Part shown: piece after piece, positions 7,601 through 11,711 of the stretch
Layout: each line of letters starts with the position of its first letter
Numbering within the stretch: the stretch's first letter is position 1
Source of the DNA: Symbiodinium natans
Lineage: Eukaryota > Sar > Dinophyceae > Suessiales > Symbiodiniaceae
Assembly (NCBI GenBank): GCA_905221605.1
Contig: CAJNDS010001490.1
Location: 5,001-16,711, forward strand
Length of the DNA: 11,711 bases
Direction: 5' to 3'
Translations under genes and position numbers: made by a program
The notes under the pieces: generated by a model
Databases searched by the model: none
What the model was told of the DNA's origin: nothing
Seen by the model: only the letters and a program-made list of their open reading frames with translations

Positions 7601-9929
7601 TGGGCCTGAGCTCCAAGTCGGGGCACATGTCTTCTTCTACCGCAAGCCGAAGAACAACAAGAATTGGGAATGGCATGGTCCTGCAGTGGTGATTGGACGC
7701 GAGGGGCCTAACTTCTGGCTCTCATTCTCGGGCAGGTGCCACCTTGTCGCTCCTGAGCATCTGAGGATGGCAAGTGCTGAGGAGCTTGGGGCCGCTTTTG
7801 CTCTGAGGACGACGCAGGACGATCTCCAACGACTCTTAGACCAAGATTTCGCTGATGAGGAAATGTACGCCGGGGATGACGTGGAGGCGGAGGCATTGCT
7901 TCCCCAAGGAGATGAGGAGCCCAGCAGCTCCGGAAGACCGGAAGAAGGAGGAAGGAGGAGACAATCCGAAGAGCACGTTCCTCCTGTCGCCAAACGCCAC
8001 CGTGTCAAAGGCCCTCAAAGATCTGACCCTAGTCCCTATGACACCTACATGTTGAAGCTCCCTAAGACCCCTCGGGCGAAGGAGAAGGCGTTGGAGAAGG
8101 AACTCCCCTGGAGCATGATCCCTGGCGATCAAATCCAAGGATTCAAAGACGCAGAAATAAAACAGTGGGAGGAACATGTCGAGCACAACGCGCTGACTCC
8201 ACTTTCCCTCGAGGAAAGTCGCGACATCTCCAAGAACAAGGGGGACCGGGTGCTCAATAGCAGGTTCGCCTACCGGGACAAGCTTTGGAGCAGAAGGCGA
8301 GAACAACCTGATGTGGGTTGGAAGCACAAGGCGCGGTTGGTAATCAGTGGACACAAAGATCCCGACCTGATGAAGGGCCTCCCGACACACGCCCCTACGA
8401 TATCAAGGCTTGGCATCCATCTCCTCCTACAAATCCTCGCTTCAAACCTTCACTGCGGATGGACAGGGCATGCTGGCGATGTGACGGCAGCTTTCCTATG
8501 TGGAGAAGAACTGAAGAGGGAGTTATATCTTCGCCAACCTCGCACTGGTCTGGGCAACCTGCATCCGGAACAAATCCTGCGTATCAGGAAACCGATCTTC
8601 GGGCTTGTTGACAGTCCGGCCTCATGGTGGACTAAGTTGCGTCGAACGCTACAGAGTCTCGTGCTCAAGAAGGACGGCAAGACGTGGAAGATCGTTCAAT
8701 GTTCTTTAGATCACTGCATCTTCATGGTCCAAGAGGTTAAGGCTGTCGACTCTTTCGGGGTTGAAGTGCTTGATAAGCCATGCGGATACCTCGGGGTGCA
8801 TGTTGACGATGTACTCCTGATTGGACAAGACGAGGTGTGCAACATCGTGAAGGAACAGCTGAGCACGGTCTTTCCTATCAAAGAGTGGGAATCCGGGAAG
8901 TTCGACTACGTGGGCTCCTTCATCGAGATCCTGGAAGATTCCGTTAAAGTCTCCCAGGCCAGCTATGCAGGAACACGCCTGTTCGAGGTCGAGGTGGACA
9001 AGGAGGATCCCGACCACTACGAGGCTTCAGAGCTCCAGAAACACGACAACATGTCCCTGATCGGGGCATTGTCCTGGATGGCCAGTCAATCACGCCCTGA
9101 CCTACAGGTTGGAGTGTCGATGAGTCAACAGAGACAGAAGCAGCCCACCATCGGAGATGTGAGATTCACCAACTCGATCGCTCACAAAGCCCTTCAGTTC
9201 AAGGACCAGGGTTTGGTCTTCTACCCAGTCAACCTGGAGGCCGCAGTCTTGCTGTGCTACCACGACGCTGGCTGGGCTAACGTTCCCCAGGACCAAGGAG
9301 ATCCTTTCTATCGGCTGAACGACGACGAAAATCAGAAGGGCCTCATCGATGTCCCTGGAACGAGTTGGAGAGAAGCCAAGGCAAAGAAGGCCAACTCCAC
9401 GATCGCTTCGCAGCTGGGCGGTCTGTATGTGTTCACCAATCAGGAAGTGCTCGAGGGAGTTCCGTGTAGAGGAAGCATAGTCGACTGGCGGAGTGGTGCA
9501 TGCGACCGAGTCTGCCGTTCAACGTTTGCGGCAGAAACCATGGCATGCTGTACTGCCACCGAGACGGGGGACTTCATCGTGAAGTTCATGGAGACCATCC
9601 TCACTGGGAAATTGGCACGTGGTGGAACCCGCTTCAAGGTCCGTTTCCTGAGTGACTGCAGGAGTTTGTATGATCACCTCGTCCGAGACGGGGTACCTAG
9701 GGTACCTACCTGTAAGAGGCTTGCCATCGACCTGGCAGGCATCCGCGAAGATCTTAGGACCCTAGGTCGCATAGTCTGGATCCCAACCGGAGCTCAACTT
9801 GCTGATATCCTTACGAAGCCGCTTCGGCCAGAGAGCTGGTGGCGAACAGTGAGGTCAGAGATCAAGCTCACTTTCAGAGAGGATGGGCGGAAGAATTGTA
9901 TAGAAGAAAGGGAACCGGAACCAGTGTAA
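1620..9929 (+). CDS. Gag-Pol polyprotein, Ty1/copia, 2,769 aa, single frame
   Basis: One uninterrupted frame encodes the whole element. The chosen start is ATG 1620 (G at -3, G at +4, a good Kozak context). The frame is open 12 codons further upstream, but only from a GTG, which is not expected to start here. In order: Asp/Gly/Arg/Trp-rich N-terminus (nine Trp at 61-93), Gag core 192-365, zinc knuckle C470-C485, retropepsin-like protease with DTA at 546-548, an unknown domain about 760-882, a low-complexity stretch 898-1169 overlapping a second frame, an acidic linker, a 2OG-Fe(II) dioxygenase-like domain 1307-1452, a methyltransferase-like remnant 1533-1645, integrase (H1723, H1728, C1756, C1759; D1786, D1845, E1880), reverse transcriptase (D2287, H-V-D2396-D2397) and RNase H (D2549, E2639, D2679, D2729). 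There is no gag/pol frameshift or stop, so Gag excess must be achieved in another way. The TAA stop (9927-9929) lies within the 3' LTR. Confidence 0.95.
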   Translation: MASGVPATSFYASTSRGGEPAPGDVSPQDQGDGGDATRPHDGDRVPHDDVHRETRESKSEWADWGSWQDDGWTTGPWNRSWDGGDGWWSRSGWARDSNRRDGYDAKKKGKTWESTSTGSVGSGDGVGHDRESKESFSDPWGRRDSCSDAHYSRDDGRDPPDGWGPSTEGRGGPFDGARRGAPDASRGPSERMIVPTFAGNTDGGTEDIGTSARSYLRQIAAWRRMTRMSKDQQGLTLYQHLTDRAWVDAERLDVNRLGSSEGVDYLISWVQDRYLDVQITQVGRSLSEFFRKLRRKPTQSVRDYMAEFDRAFARLAEAGCQLPDMAAAWVFVDRMGLEEQAELNLLASVGNKYVLKDLQQAAIVHDRGMRKPWETTTKNTKKEWPNRKPFSANVADFEEPFSHEDHDVDHEEDLDTVPEEVASELYQAYLTHESAKQRYRETAKLRGSDAESLKRLAAEKLQAAKARSFCSACKRRGHWHLDSVCPLNRNNQGNTTTSTTATSGTSGGAGGHATRDSTKANFPCHVVHVTWDIGDRVGKGLVGITDTACARSVAGCGWMDGYLAEVRQRGGEPQFLSCKEAFKFGASKIFMANYGVLVGFKLGSHQVVLKVAVVNGDVPLLISRGAMAKMGMIIDVGENRATFKALEVHDMQLSVTDTGHPAFPIEPVPVQPHLANSSRWEDNELQILSPSMRYMPNASYGGVGGCGFPGDQGVLGEVEVDLEPCSTSWVVVSEEVAVSSRSASSPTSTPPISDRDYEPLFFPKKVGAAIKNMLLDESFSPETFASWWSSSNISNDFWIEDADYLIRVHVIPRRSFFNPLHWATQNLRHKELLLKSLGAVRSIHGIACKSHRAFPTVHGTWDRMQDNSAFPMLWVGRSVFTRKRHMPSLPSPLSPACHEPTGSLHEADAEPAQEPLGVHQGGAFGGSGGQDPSGAREMDPGRDQVGNPRGPGARDRREHPRHAEPDPRAVEEPGHGSGLSSAGLSDQGGDHAHSSGAKWTGPSKPPELRTLQREHVQGHPVELQGLGATGGGEQRQPVGGPRDVRELVESGATPVERREIGRGKPDTRPRGERDHSLCRGHEQFGIMGSPGDTEQLPGKRSEAEGSTLGTPSEDTPQTTGTGIRGELYPQPDGPGHSDRDPGRDDASGGAPSHPTRSPWSKPQDPRWNVSGEEKHPDEVDDEEFHECLEGNDVRSQDEDEGDQEAENHDDFLDDYVILEGIEDISCGGEGAGRPGKPSMADESEAFTTEKVAKVTIKEQCERCDRLAKQKLMNKAFDYDDLLEVAKEIPLRYPQSKKPTNRGGNEVYGVYLGGMYTYGKFTGISRDSRRLPWTTRYVNSFMRSKTKGEWTSFVLFKNAATQIHSDVHNLPNSLVTTVTFGPFSGGELWIEGKSHEEGRNGCVVREDAQGNLHEGHLVRTRMKPVSFDGKTKHATQPWSGERWTLSCFATRGYSRGDVGLRDQLRDLRFPLRGLPVPQRSEPEDGPSFSMTTRPKKSTRKALWKSATRLAALTSWCTLAAVNWSQSIFPISRGSFGVSLYEIGGYSKSIEVAEMGFLTAEPFIAEENDETQVKVIEETLEEFSPAVLWIHGREISHLFSKFADSVHRYIDLGRKVVFEADPDDPFWTHNDMIELYDKYDGLYDVHVDEPDLLRFNHTNWAFLEPDHEDIKELVVYLSETYTVENQLEPPDGAKEDVQGASAITFEDEGETKIPPEVKSSLRRLHQNMGHPSNLDLARHLRLAGADPSVIEACKKINCQVCSRNKRGKSAKPASFPNLLDFNQVVAVDAFTVYDCQGEKLELMMSIDLGTGFALASPLQGHSGIAMESTFCSMWSNMFGAPGTMVLDLESGLQKGLARFSEWHGTFIRPIAGQAHWQQGSVERCIRTWKEIWSRVVDDQSASVGEAGMVLTAVNSAMNTLRRETGFSPSQAVWGRDPDLPELLKNSPQDEHVEHVISRDRQRAREHSLRIAAKEAYFKSQNDSKFRRALLQRSRVTGPELQVGAHVFFYRKPKNNKNWEWHGPAVVIGREGPNFWLSFSGRCHLVAPEHLRMASAEELGAAFALRTTQDDLQRLLDQDFADEEMYAGDDVEAEALLPQGDEEPSSSGRPEEGGRRRQSEEHVPPVAKRHRVKGPQRSDPSPYDTYMLKLPKTPRAKEKALEKELPWSMIPGDQIQGFKDAEIKQWEEHVEHNALTPLSLEESRDISKNKGDRVLNSRFAYRDKLWSRRREQPDVGWKHKARLVISGHKDPDLMKGLPTHAPTISRLGIHLLLQILASNLHCGWTGHAGDVTAAFLCGEELKRELYLRQPRTGLGNLHPEQILRIRKPIFGLVDSPASWWTKLRRTLQSLVLKKDGKTWKIVQCSLDHCIFMVQEVKAVDSFGVEVLDKPCGYLGVHVDDVLLIGQDEVCNIVKEQLSTVFPIKEWESGKFDYVGSFIEILEDSVKVSQASYAGTRLFEVEVDKEDPDHYEASELQKHDNMSLIGALSWMASQSRPDLQVGVSMSQQRQKQPTIGDVRFTNSIAHKALQFKDQGLVFYPVNLEAAVLLCYHDAGWANVPQDQGDPFYRLNDDENQKGLIDVPGTSWREAKAKKANSTIASQLGGLYVFTNQEVLEGVPCRGSIVDWRSGACDRVCRSTFAAETMACCTATETGDFIVKFMETILTGKLARGGTRFKVRFLSDCRSLYDHLVRDGVPRVPTCKRLAIDLAGIREDLRTLGRIVWIPTGAQLADILTKPLRPESWWRTVRSEIKLTFREDGRKNCIEEREPEPV
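2193..2714 (+). other. Gag (capsid-like) core domain
   Basis: Polyprotein residues about 192-365. The pattern LTLYQHLTDRAWVDAERL, then YLISWVQDRY, then LSEFFRKLRRKPTQSVRDYM and LPDMAAAWVFVDRMGL matches the helical capsid-like core of LTR-retrotransposon Gag proteins (retrotrans_gag/UBN2 type), which assemble the particle that packages element RNA. Before it lies a roughly 190-residue disordered region rich in Asp, Gly, Arg and Trp. After it comes an acidic segment and then the zinc knuckle. The family call rests on pattern only. Confidence 0.7.
3027..3074 (+). other. Zinc knuckle with unusual spacing
   Basis: Cys470, Cys473, His478 and Cys485 give C-x2-C-x4-H-x6-C instead of the canonical C-x2-C-x4-H-x4-C. 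His480 would give C-x2-C-x6-H-x4-C. The conserved Gly-His-Trp and the final Cys-Pro fit a Gag nucleocapsid knuckle, which binds element RNA. A Thr/Ser/Gly-rich linker follows, separating it from the protease. Confidence 0.75.
3207..3554 (+). other. Retropepsin-like aspartic protease domain
   Basis: Residues about 530-645. The GITDTACARSVAG segment carries the catalytic Asp546 in a DTA triplet (DTG or DSG in most retropepsins), and PLLISRGAMAKMGMIID (619-635) matches the second conserved copia protease block. Such proteases act as dimers and cut Gag-Pol into mature proteins. The size, about 110 residues, fits. Confidence 0.8.
3897..4265 (+). other. Unknown domain with WW, FWIE, RVHV and LWVGRS blocks
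   Basis: Residues about 760-882 form an ordered, hydrophobic-rich segment with WW787-788, NDFWIED, LIRVHVIPRRSFFNPLHW, a Leu-rich helix and LWVGRSVF. Its composition is that of a folded domain, unlike the linkers around it. I do not recognise a named family. I believe similar segments occur in other dinoflagellate copia polyproteins, but that is a recollection and not something shown here. It sits between the protease and the overprinted region. Confidence 0.5.
4312..5127 (+). CDS. Overlapping +1-frame ORF, 271 aa, SAP-like and FGRFKG modules
   Basis: This frame lies wholly inside the polyprotein gene, shifted +1. It starts at ATG 4312 (G at -3) and stops at TGA 5125-5127; the frame is open upstream from about 4174, with another ATG at 4192. 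Two helix-turn-helix repeats of SAP/LEM-like look (residues about 18-51 and 66-98: LTLEQLKNRAMEAG, TRGAIMRIL) are followed by LNFGRFKGNMYKD...YRAWALLE...DLVMFANWW (109-151), which resembles the FGKYKG module of DUF3820-type or exonuclease C-terminal domains. Then come a Pro/Ser/Arg linker and a short charged helix (241-260). By hand count 82 of the first 100 codons end in G or C, the expected coding signature, while the polyprotein frame here is Gly/Pro/Arg/Glu/His-rich without hydrophobic cores. It may be a true second protein, or the original frame displaced by two compensating indels. SAP-like repeats would suggest nucleic-acid binding. Confidence 0.65.
   Translation: MSRRDLFTRPMLNRPKNLSEFTKAELLAEAAARTLQVHERWTPAEIKSAIQEDRARGTDENIHGMQNLTLEQLKNRAMEAGYLLPAYPTRGAIMRILRGQNGQGPQSLLNFGRFKGNMYKDTPLSYRAWALLEVESSDNPSEDLVMFANWWKAEQHRWNDGRLEGENPIPDPEENATIPYVEDTSSSGSWAVLATRSSYPGSVPKPKGALSGPPVKTPPRRRGPGSVASSTPSRMDQDIPTEIQDEMMHLEERLAILRDRHGLNPRTPDGM
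5538..5975 (+). other. 2-oxoglutarate/Fe(II) dioxygenase-like domain
   Basis: Polyprotein residues about 1307-1452. The Fe(II)-binding triad is visible as H1363-x-D1365 (QIHSDVHN) and H1432 (KTKHATQPW), 67 residues after the Asp. R1441 lies nine residues after the distal His, where the 2-oxoglutarate-binding Arg or Lys is expected. Between them GPFSGGELWIEG has the Gly-Gly-x-Leu strand seen in double-stranded beta-helix dioxygenases, TET/JBP-like ones included. Such enzymes hydroxylate DNA bases, RNA or protein side chains; the substrate cannot be read from this sequence. It is fused in frame between protease and integrase, so it would be released by proteolysis or act as part of the polyprotein. 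All key residues are intact, which argues for an active fold. Confidence 0.65.
6216..6554 (+). other. Degenerate Rossmann/methyltransferase-like segment
   Basis: Residues about 1533-1645 alternate beta-strand and helix-like stretches: GVSLYEIGGYSKSIEVAEMG, then AVLWIHGR, then KVVFEADPDDPFW. The layout recalls SAM-dependent methyltransferases such as C5-cytosine enzymes (FxGxG, a Pro-Cys loop, an ENP-like strand). However, the glycine motif is altered (YEIGGY) and there is no Pro-Cys catalytic pair after LWI. If related, it is catalytically dead. Retrotransposons with captured cytosine methyltransferases are known from dinoflagellates, which makes the idea reasonable but not proven. Confidence 0.3.
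6783..7790 (+). other. Integrase: HHCC finger, catalytic core, C-terminal domain
   Basis: The N-terminal zinc finger is H1723-x4-H1728-x27-C1756-x2-C1759 (LHQNMGHP ... CQVC). The catalytic core has D1786 (VAVDAF), D1845 (VLDLESG) and E1880 (QQGSVER), with 34 residues between the second Asp and the Glu, one fewer than the canonical 35. The usual DNG after the second Asp is DLE. QAHWQQGSVER and FSPSQAVWGRDP are typical conserved blocks. A beta-rich C-terminal module (LQVGAHVFFYRKP ... WHGPAVVIG ... HLVAPEHLR) follows. It would insert element cDNA into host DNA, giving the 5-bp duplication seen here. Confidence 0.9.
8145..8940 (+). other. Reverse transcriptase (RVT_2 type)
   Basis: Motif A is GDVTAAFLCG with D2287. 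The template-grip region is FGLVDSPASWW from F2327 (usually YGLKQSP). The catalytic box is GVHVDDVLL with D2396 and D2397, where the common Tyr of YVDD is His2394. KARLVISGHKD fits the fingers region of copia RTs. All three catalytic Asp are present. It copies element RNA into cDNA using the tRNA primer bound at 1568. Confidence 0.95.
9246..9845 (+). other. RNase H domain
   Basis: Copia-type RNase H with the acidic set D2549 (YHDAGWAN), E2639 (FAAETMA), D2679 (LSDCRSL) and D2729 (GAQLADILTKPL). It removes the RNA strand after minus-strand synthesis. All four acidic residues are present, so the domain should be active. The protein ends about 40 residues later. Confidence 0.92.
9902..9914 (+). 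promoter_or_regulatory. Candidate polypurine tract
   Basis: AGAAGAAAGGGAA is the longest pure-purine run near the 3' LTR and would prime plus-strand DNA synthesis. It lies inside the coding sequence and ends 10 bases before the LTR, with CCGGAACCAG in between. Most elements have the tract directly abutting the LTR, so either the RNase H cut is offset or the shorter GGAACCAG context is used. Confidence 0.5.
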
Positions 9930-10087
9930 AGCTCGAAGGTTTCCGGAGGCCTTTGCACAGCCCGTTCCTCTCCCCTACGACTCGCTTTTGCAGGCACACG
10001 AGTTTCGGTCCGAGCTGACGGCAAAAAGTCGCAGCACATGCAGCGCGGAGGCACTCTTCGGGAAGGGAGTCCTTGACTAGTTTTAGA
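9925..10087 (+). repeat. 3' LTR, 163 bp
   Basis: Identical by eye to 1404-1566. Its first five bases (TGTAA) supply the Gag-Pol stop codon: GTG TAA completes the last sense codon and the stop. It ends TTTTAGA, followed at once by the right TTTAG duplication. Confidence 0.93.
10022..10028 (+). promoter_or_regulatory. Candidate polyadenylation signal CAAAAAG
   Basis: There is no AATAAA in the LTR. Dinoflagellate transcripts have been reported to use an AAAAG/C word near the poly(A) site, and AAAAAG occurs once in the LTR, about 60 bases before its end. This is weak evidence from a short motif. Confidence 0.25.
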
Positions 10088-10092
10088 TTTAG
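10088..10092 (+). repeat. Target site duplication, right copy (TTTAG)
   Basis: Exact match to 1399-1403. The following GGTTGGGCTTTCAGGG is only loosely telomere-like, so the insertion lies at the right-hand edge of the telomere-type array. Confidence 0.85.
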
Positions 10093-10468
10093 GGTTGGGC
10101 TTTCAGGGATTTTGGGGGCTTTCAGGTTAGGGCGTTTTCAGTGCTAATGGGGGGTTTAATGTTTTAGGGCTTTAGGGCTTGGCCCAACTCAGGCTACCAT
10201 CTAGGCCAACAAAGAAAGAGTCCATAGAGCAACCGTGTCCTTGAACCTCATGAGCGCCTTGCTAGCGCATCCCAAAGTAGAGAATCCTAGGATGATAGTT
10301 CCCTAGTTAGTTTCCCTGTCATGCCAGTGATCAGTAAGAAAAGGGTACTATTTCCCCTCAACCCTAAGCCCTACAAACGCTGCAAACCAAAGACGCTACA
10401 AGCTCTGAATGACCTGACATATAAACCCTCTAAGCCCTATGGTTCTGATACACTCCCTCACAACTCGG
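10093..10468. other. Non-coding flank, degenerate then unique
   Basis: The first 90 bases are G-rich and loosely TTTAGGG-like (GGGATTTTGGGGG, TTTTAGGGCTTTAGGG). From about 10185 the sequence is unique, with stray CCCTAAG words near 10360-10440. No gene, RNA gene or convincing frame was seen on either strand. Confidence 0.6.
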
Positions 10469-10612
10469 CCCTAAACCCTAAACCCTAAACCCTAAACCCT
10501 AAACCCTAAACCCCAAACCCCGAAGACGAAGACGATACGCTCATAACCCTAAACCCCAAACCCTAAACCCTAAACCCCAAACCCTAAACCCTAAACCCTA
10601 AACCCCAAACTC
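10469..10612 (-). repeat. Two short CCCTAAA blocks
   Basis: About seven CCCTAAA units at 10469-10521, a 24-base break containing CGAAGACGAAGACG, then mixed CCCTAAA and CCCCAAA units at 10545-10612. The G-rich strand is minus, opposite to the array left of the retrotransposon. Confidence 0.9.
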
Positions 10613-11070
10613 TCCAGAACACTCAGGTGCAATTTCAGCTCCTGCTTGCCGTGGCTACCATTGGCTGGTCTTCTTCGACCGCGGGCCGGGGCCCAACTTT
10701 ATGCTATCTTTAGGGTCGAAGAATTCCAAGAATATTTTCCCTCATGGTCCCACCCTTTTGACATCAGTACTTAGTATACGCCCCCCCCCCGCCCCCCCCC
10801 CCCCCCCCCAACACCCTACTCTAATTATTCCGGCCCCTATTGTCGGGTCTAGGCTTATGGGTTCTGTTACTCCCCCCCTGCCTGCACCTTAGCCACCCAG
10901 GGTGTTTGGCTTTGGGATTCAGGGCTTGGGGGCCTCCATGGTAGTGTGATTCTGACTCTACGATGTCAAGACGGGCGTCATGTTGGGATCGATCCATACC
11001 CATGTGATTCTATAAGGTCTATCCAGGAAATCAGAAGCCCTTTGGCAAGTGAGAGTTTTAGCGGCATGAC
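10613..11070. other. Intergenic stretch, possible upstream region or intron
   Basis: Unique sequence holding a poly-C tract and no frame with convincing protein character. It ends just before the caspase-like frame and could contain that gene's leader, promoter or an intron. No spliced-leader match and no recognisable RNA gene was seen. Confidence 0.5.
10781..10809. repeat. Poly-C tract with one interrupting G
   Basis: Ten C, one G, then eighteen C on the + strand. A homopolymer of this kind can form an i-motif on this strand and a G-quadruplex on the other, and is prone to slippage and sequencing error, so its exact length is uncertain. Confidence 0.9.
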
Positions 11071-11711
11071 ATGTTCATCTCAGCAACCGCATCCGGCACC
11101 TTCCCCCCCCCCAAGCACTGTACCGTCGCCGAATCTGCTCACCTTCTCTGCTGTGTCAAAGCCCCCAGAAGATGCTTCAAGGCCGCAACTTTGGCTGACA
11201 TTGCTGCATGTTCGGCCCGGTGGTCGGCGTTGCTTGCAGACATGCGTAAGCGTCTGGCCCTATCAGTTGGGATCAATGACTATCCCCAAGAGCCGTTGCC
11301 GTATCCAGTGGCAGATGCTACAAGATGCTCTGATGAGTTGGCCAAAACTGCTTTTCCTTGCCTTGTGCGCGCAAATGCTGACTGCAGCAAGTTCGAGCAA
11401 TACCTTGGCATCTTCTGTGAGCAGATCACTGAGGTCCATGATTTCATCCTTTTCAACTTCAACGGCCATTGCGAAGTTCTAGACGGCGAGGCTGTGCTGA
11501 TATTCAAGGATGGAGAGGAGCAAGCTGGGGGACGGATGCCGGTGCAGACTGTGATCGAGAAAATCGCACATAGCAAATGCAGCCATGATGCTGTCATCCT
11601 GTGCCTCATGAACTCTTGCCGAGGAATGGCAAAGGAATGTGCTGATAAGCTTAAGAAGCCGAGAAGTAGATCAGCTTGGGGCCGAGCTCTAGTCACTATG
11701 TGGGCGTCACC
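11071..11711 (+). CDS. Caspase-like (C14) peptidase domain gene, 3' end outside window
   Basis: The frame is open from the stops at 11050-11061 to the window edge, 213 codons with no stop. The first ATG is at 11071; a second at 11242 (MRKRLALSVGIND) starts close to the domain. The core reads RLALSVGINDYPQEPLPY, then VADATRCSDELA, then FILFNFNGHCEV with His133, then VILCLMNSCRGMA with Cys183. This is the p20 fold of caspases, paracaspases and metacaspases: first strand VGINxY, ADA helix, His in a GH-G-like turn and Cys in a D-A-C-R-like turn, 50 residues apart. The Gly after His is Cys (GHC), and Asp-Ala before Cys is Asn-Ser. SCRG is closer to caspase/paracaspase (CRG) than to metacaspase (CHSG). 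The part before about 11240 is less domain-like and may include an intron boundary (C-rich tract then AAG at about 11103-11115). Such proteases cut proteins in cell-death or stress pathways; the role here is unknown. Confidence 0.65.
   Translation, partial: MFISATASGTFPPPKHCTVAESAHLLCCVKAPRRCFKAATLADIAACSARWSALLADMRKRLALSVGINDYPQEPLPYPVADATRCSDELAKTAFPCLVRANADCSKFEQYLGIFCEQITEVHDFILFNFNGHCEVLDGEAVLIFKDGEEQAGGRMPVQTVIEKIAHSKCSHDAVILCLMNSCRGMAKECADKLKKPRSRSAWGRALVTMWAS

Larger units (their letters stand above)
1404..10087 (+). mobile_element. Complete Ty1/copia LTR retrotransposon with extra domains
   Basis: An 8,684-bp element bounded by two identical 163-bp LTRs and a 5-bp target duplication. 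It carries a primer binding site, one continuous Gag-Pol frame with all catalytic modules, and a purine-rich run just before the 3' LTR. The order protease, integrase, reverse transcriptase, RNase H places it in Ty1/copia (Pseudoviridae-type). It is longer than a typical copia element (about 5 kb) because of roughly 3 kb between protease and integrase: an unknown FWIE/RVHV domain, an overprinted second frame, a 2-oxoglutarate/Fe(II) dioxygenase-like domain and a methyltransferase-like remnant. Identical LTRs, intact duplications and an unbroken frame point to a recent and possibly still competent insertion. The host appears to be a dinoflagellate (inference). Confidence 0.95.

Noticed and set aside
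10649-10668. Resemblance of CCGTGGCTACCATTGGCT to the dinoflagellate spliced leader
   Set aside because: The match needs a gap and several mismatches, and no downstream coding sequence starts there. It is too weak to call a leader relic.
10946-11482. A 178-codon + strand frame before the window end
   Set aside because: It overlaps the caspase-like frame in another phase and is Ser/Pro-rich with no motif. The caspase-like frame explains the same bases better.
11280-11696. A 138-codon minus-strand frame
   Set aside because: It is antisense to the caspase-like domain and has no recognisable motif.

Overview
The window looks like subtelomeric or repeat-rich nuclear DNA from a dinoflagellate, most likely close to Symbiodiniaceae. 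This is an inference from three things: long arrays of TTTAGGG/CCCTAAA (the Arabidopsis-type telomere unit also used by dinoflagellates), a Ty1/copia polyprotein whose motifs resemble those I associate with dinoflagellate elements (GHW-type zinc knuckle, QAHWQQGSVER in the integrase), and G/C-ending codons. No spliced-leader sequence or organism-specific gene proves it.

Layout. Positions 1-1403 are degenerate interstitial telomere-type repeats that change strand several times, are broken by short unique spacers, and end in a homogeneous TTTTAGGG/TTCTAGGG array. Positions 1404-10087 are one complete LTR retrotransposon of 8,684 bp. It has two LTRs of 163 bp that are identical by eye, a 5-bp target duplication TTTAG taken from a telomere unit, an initiator-tRNA-like primer binding site, and one unbroken 2,769-codon frame whose stop codon lies inside the 3' LTR. 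Positions 10093-11070 are non-coding flank with two more short CCCTAAA blocks and a poly-C tract. From about 11071 to the window edge there is the start of a caspase-like (C14) gene on the + strand. It has no stop in the window and so is easily missed.

How the element is built. The polyprotein runs Trp-rich N-terminus, Gag core, zinc knuckle, protease, an unknown WW/FWIE/RVHV domain, a low-complexity stretch, a 2-oxoglutarate/Fe(II) dioxygenase-like domain, a degenerate methyltransferase-like fold, integrase, reverse transcriptase and RNase H. Integrase before RT makes it Ty1/copia. Two parts go beyond a standard copia element. The first is the dioxygenase-like domain with a full HxD...H...R set. 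The second is a separate 271-codon reading frame (4312-5127) lying in the +1 frame inside the polyprotein gene. That second frame carries the normal coding signature of this stretch (SAP-like repeats, an FGRFKG module, about 82% G/C at third positions in its first 100 codons), while the polyprotein frame there is low complexity yet open. These two, and the hidden caspase-like gene, are the most interesting items.
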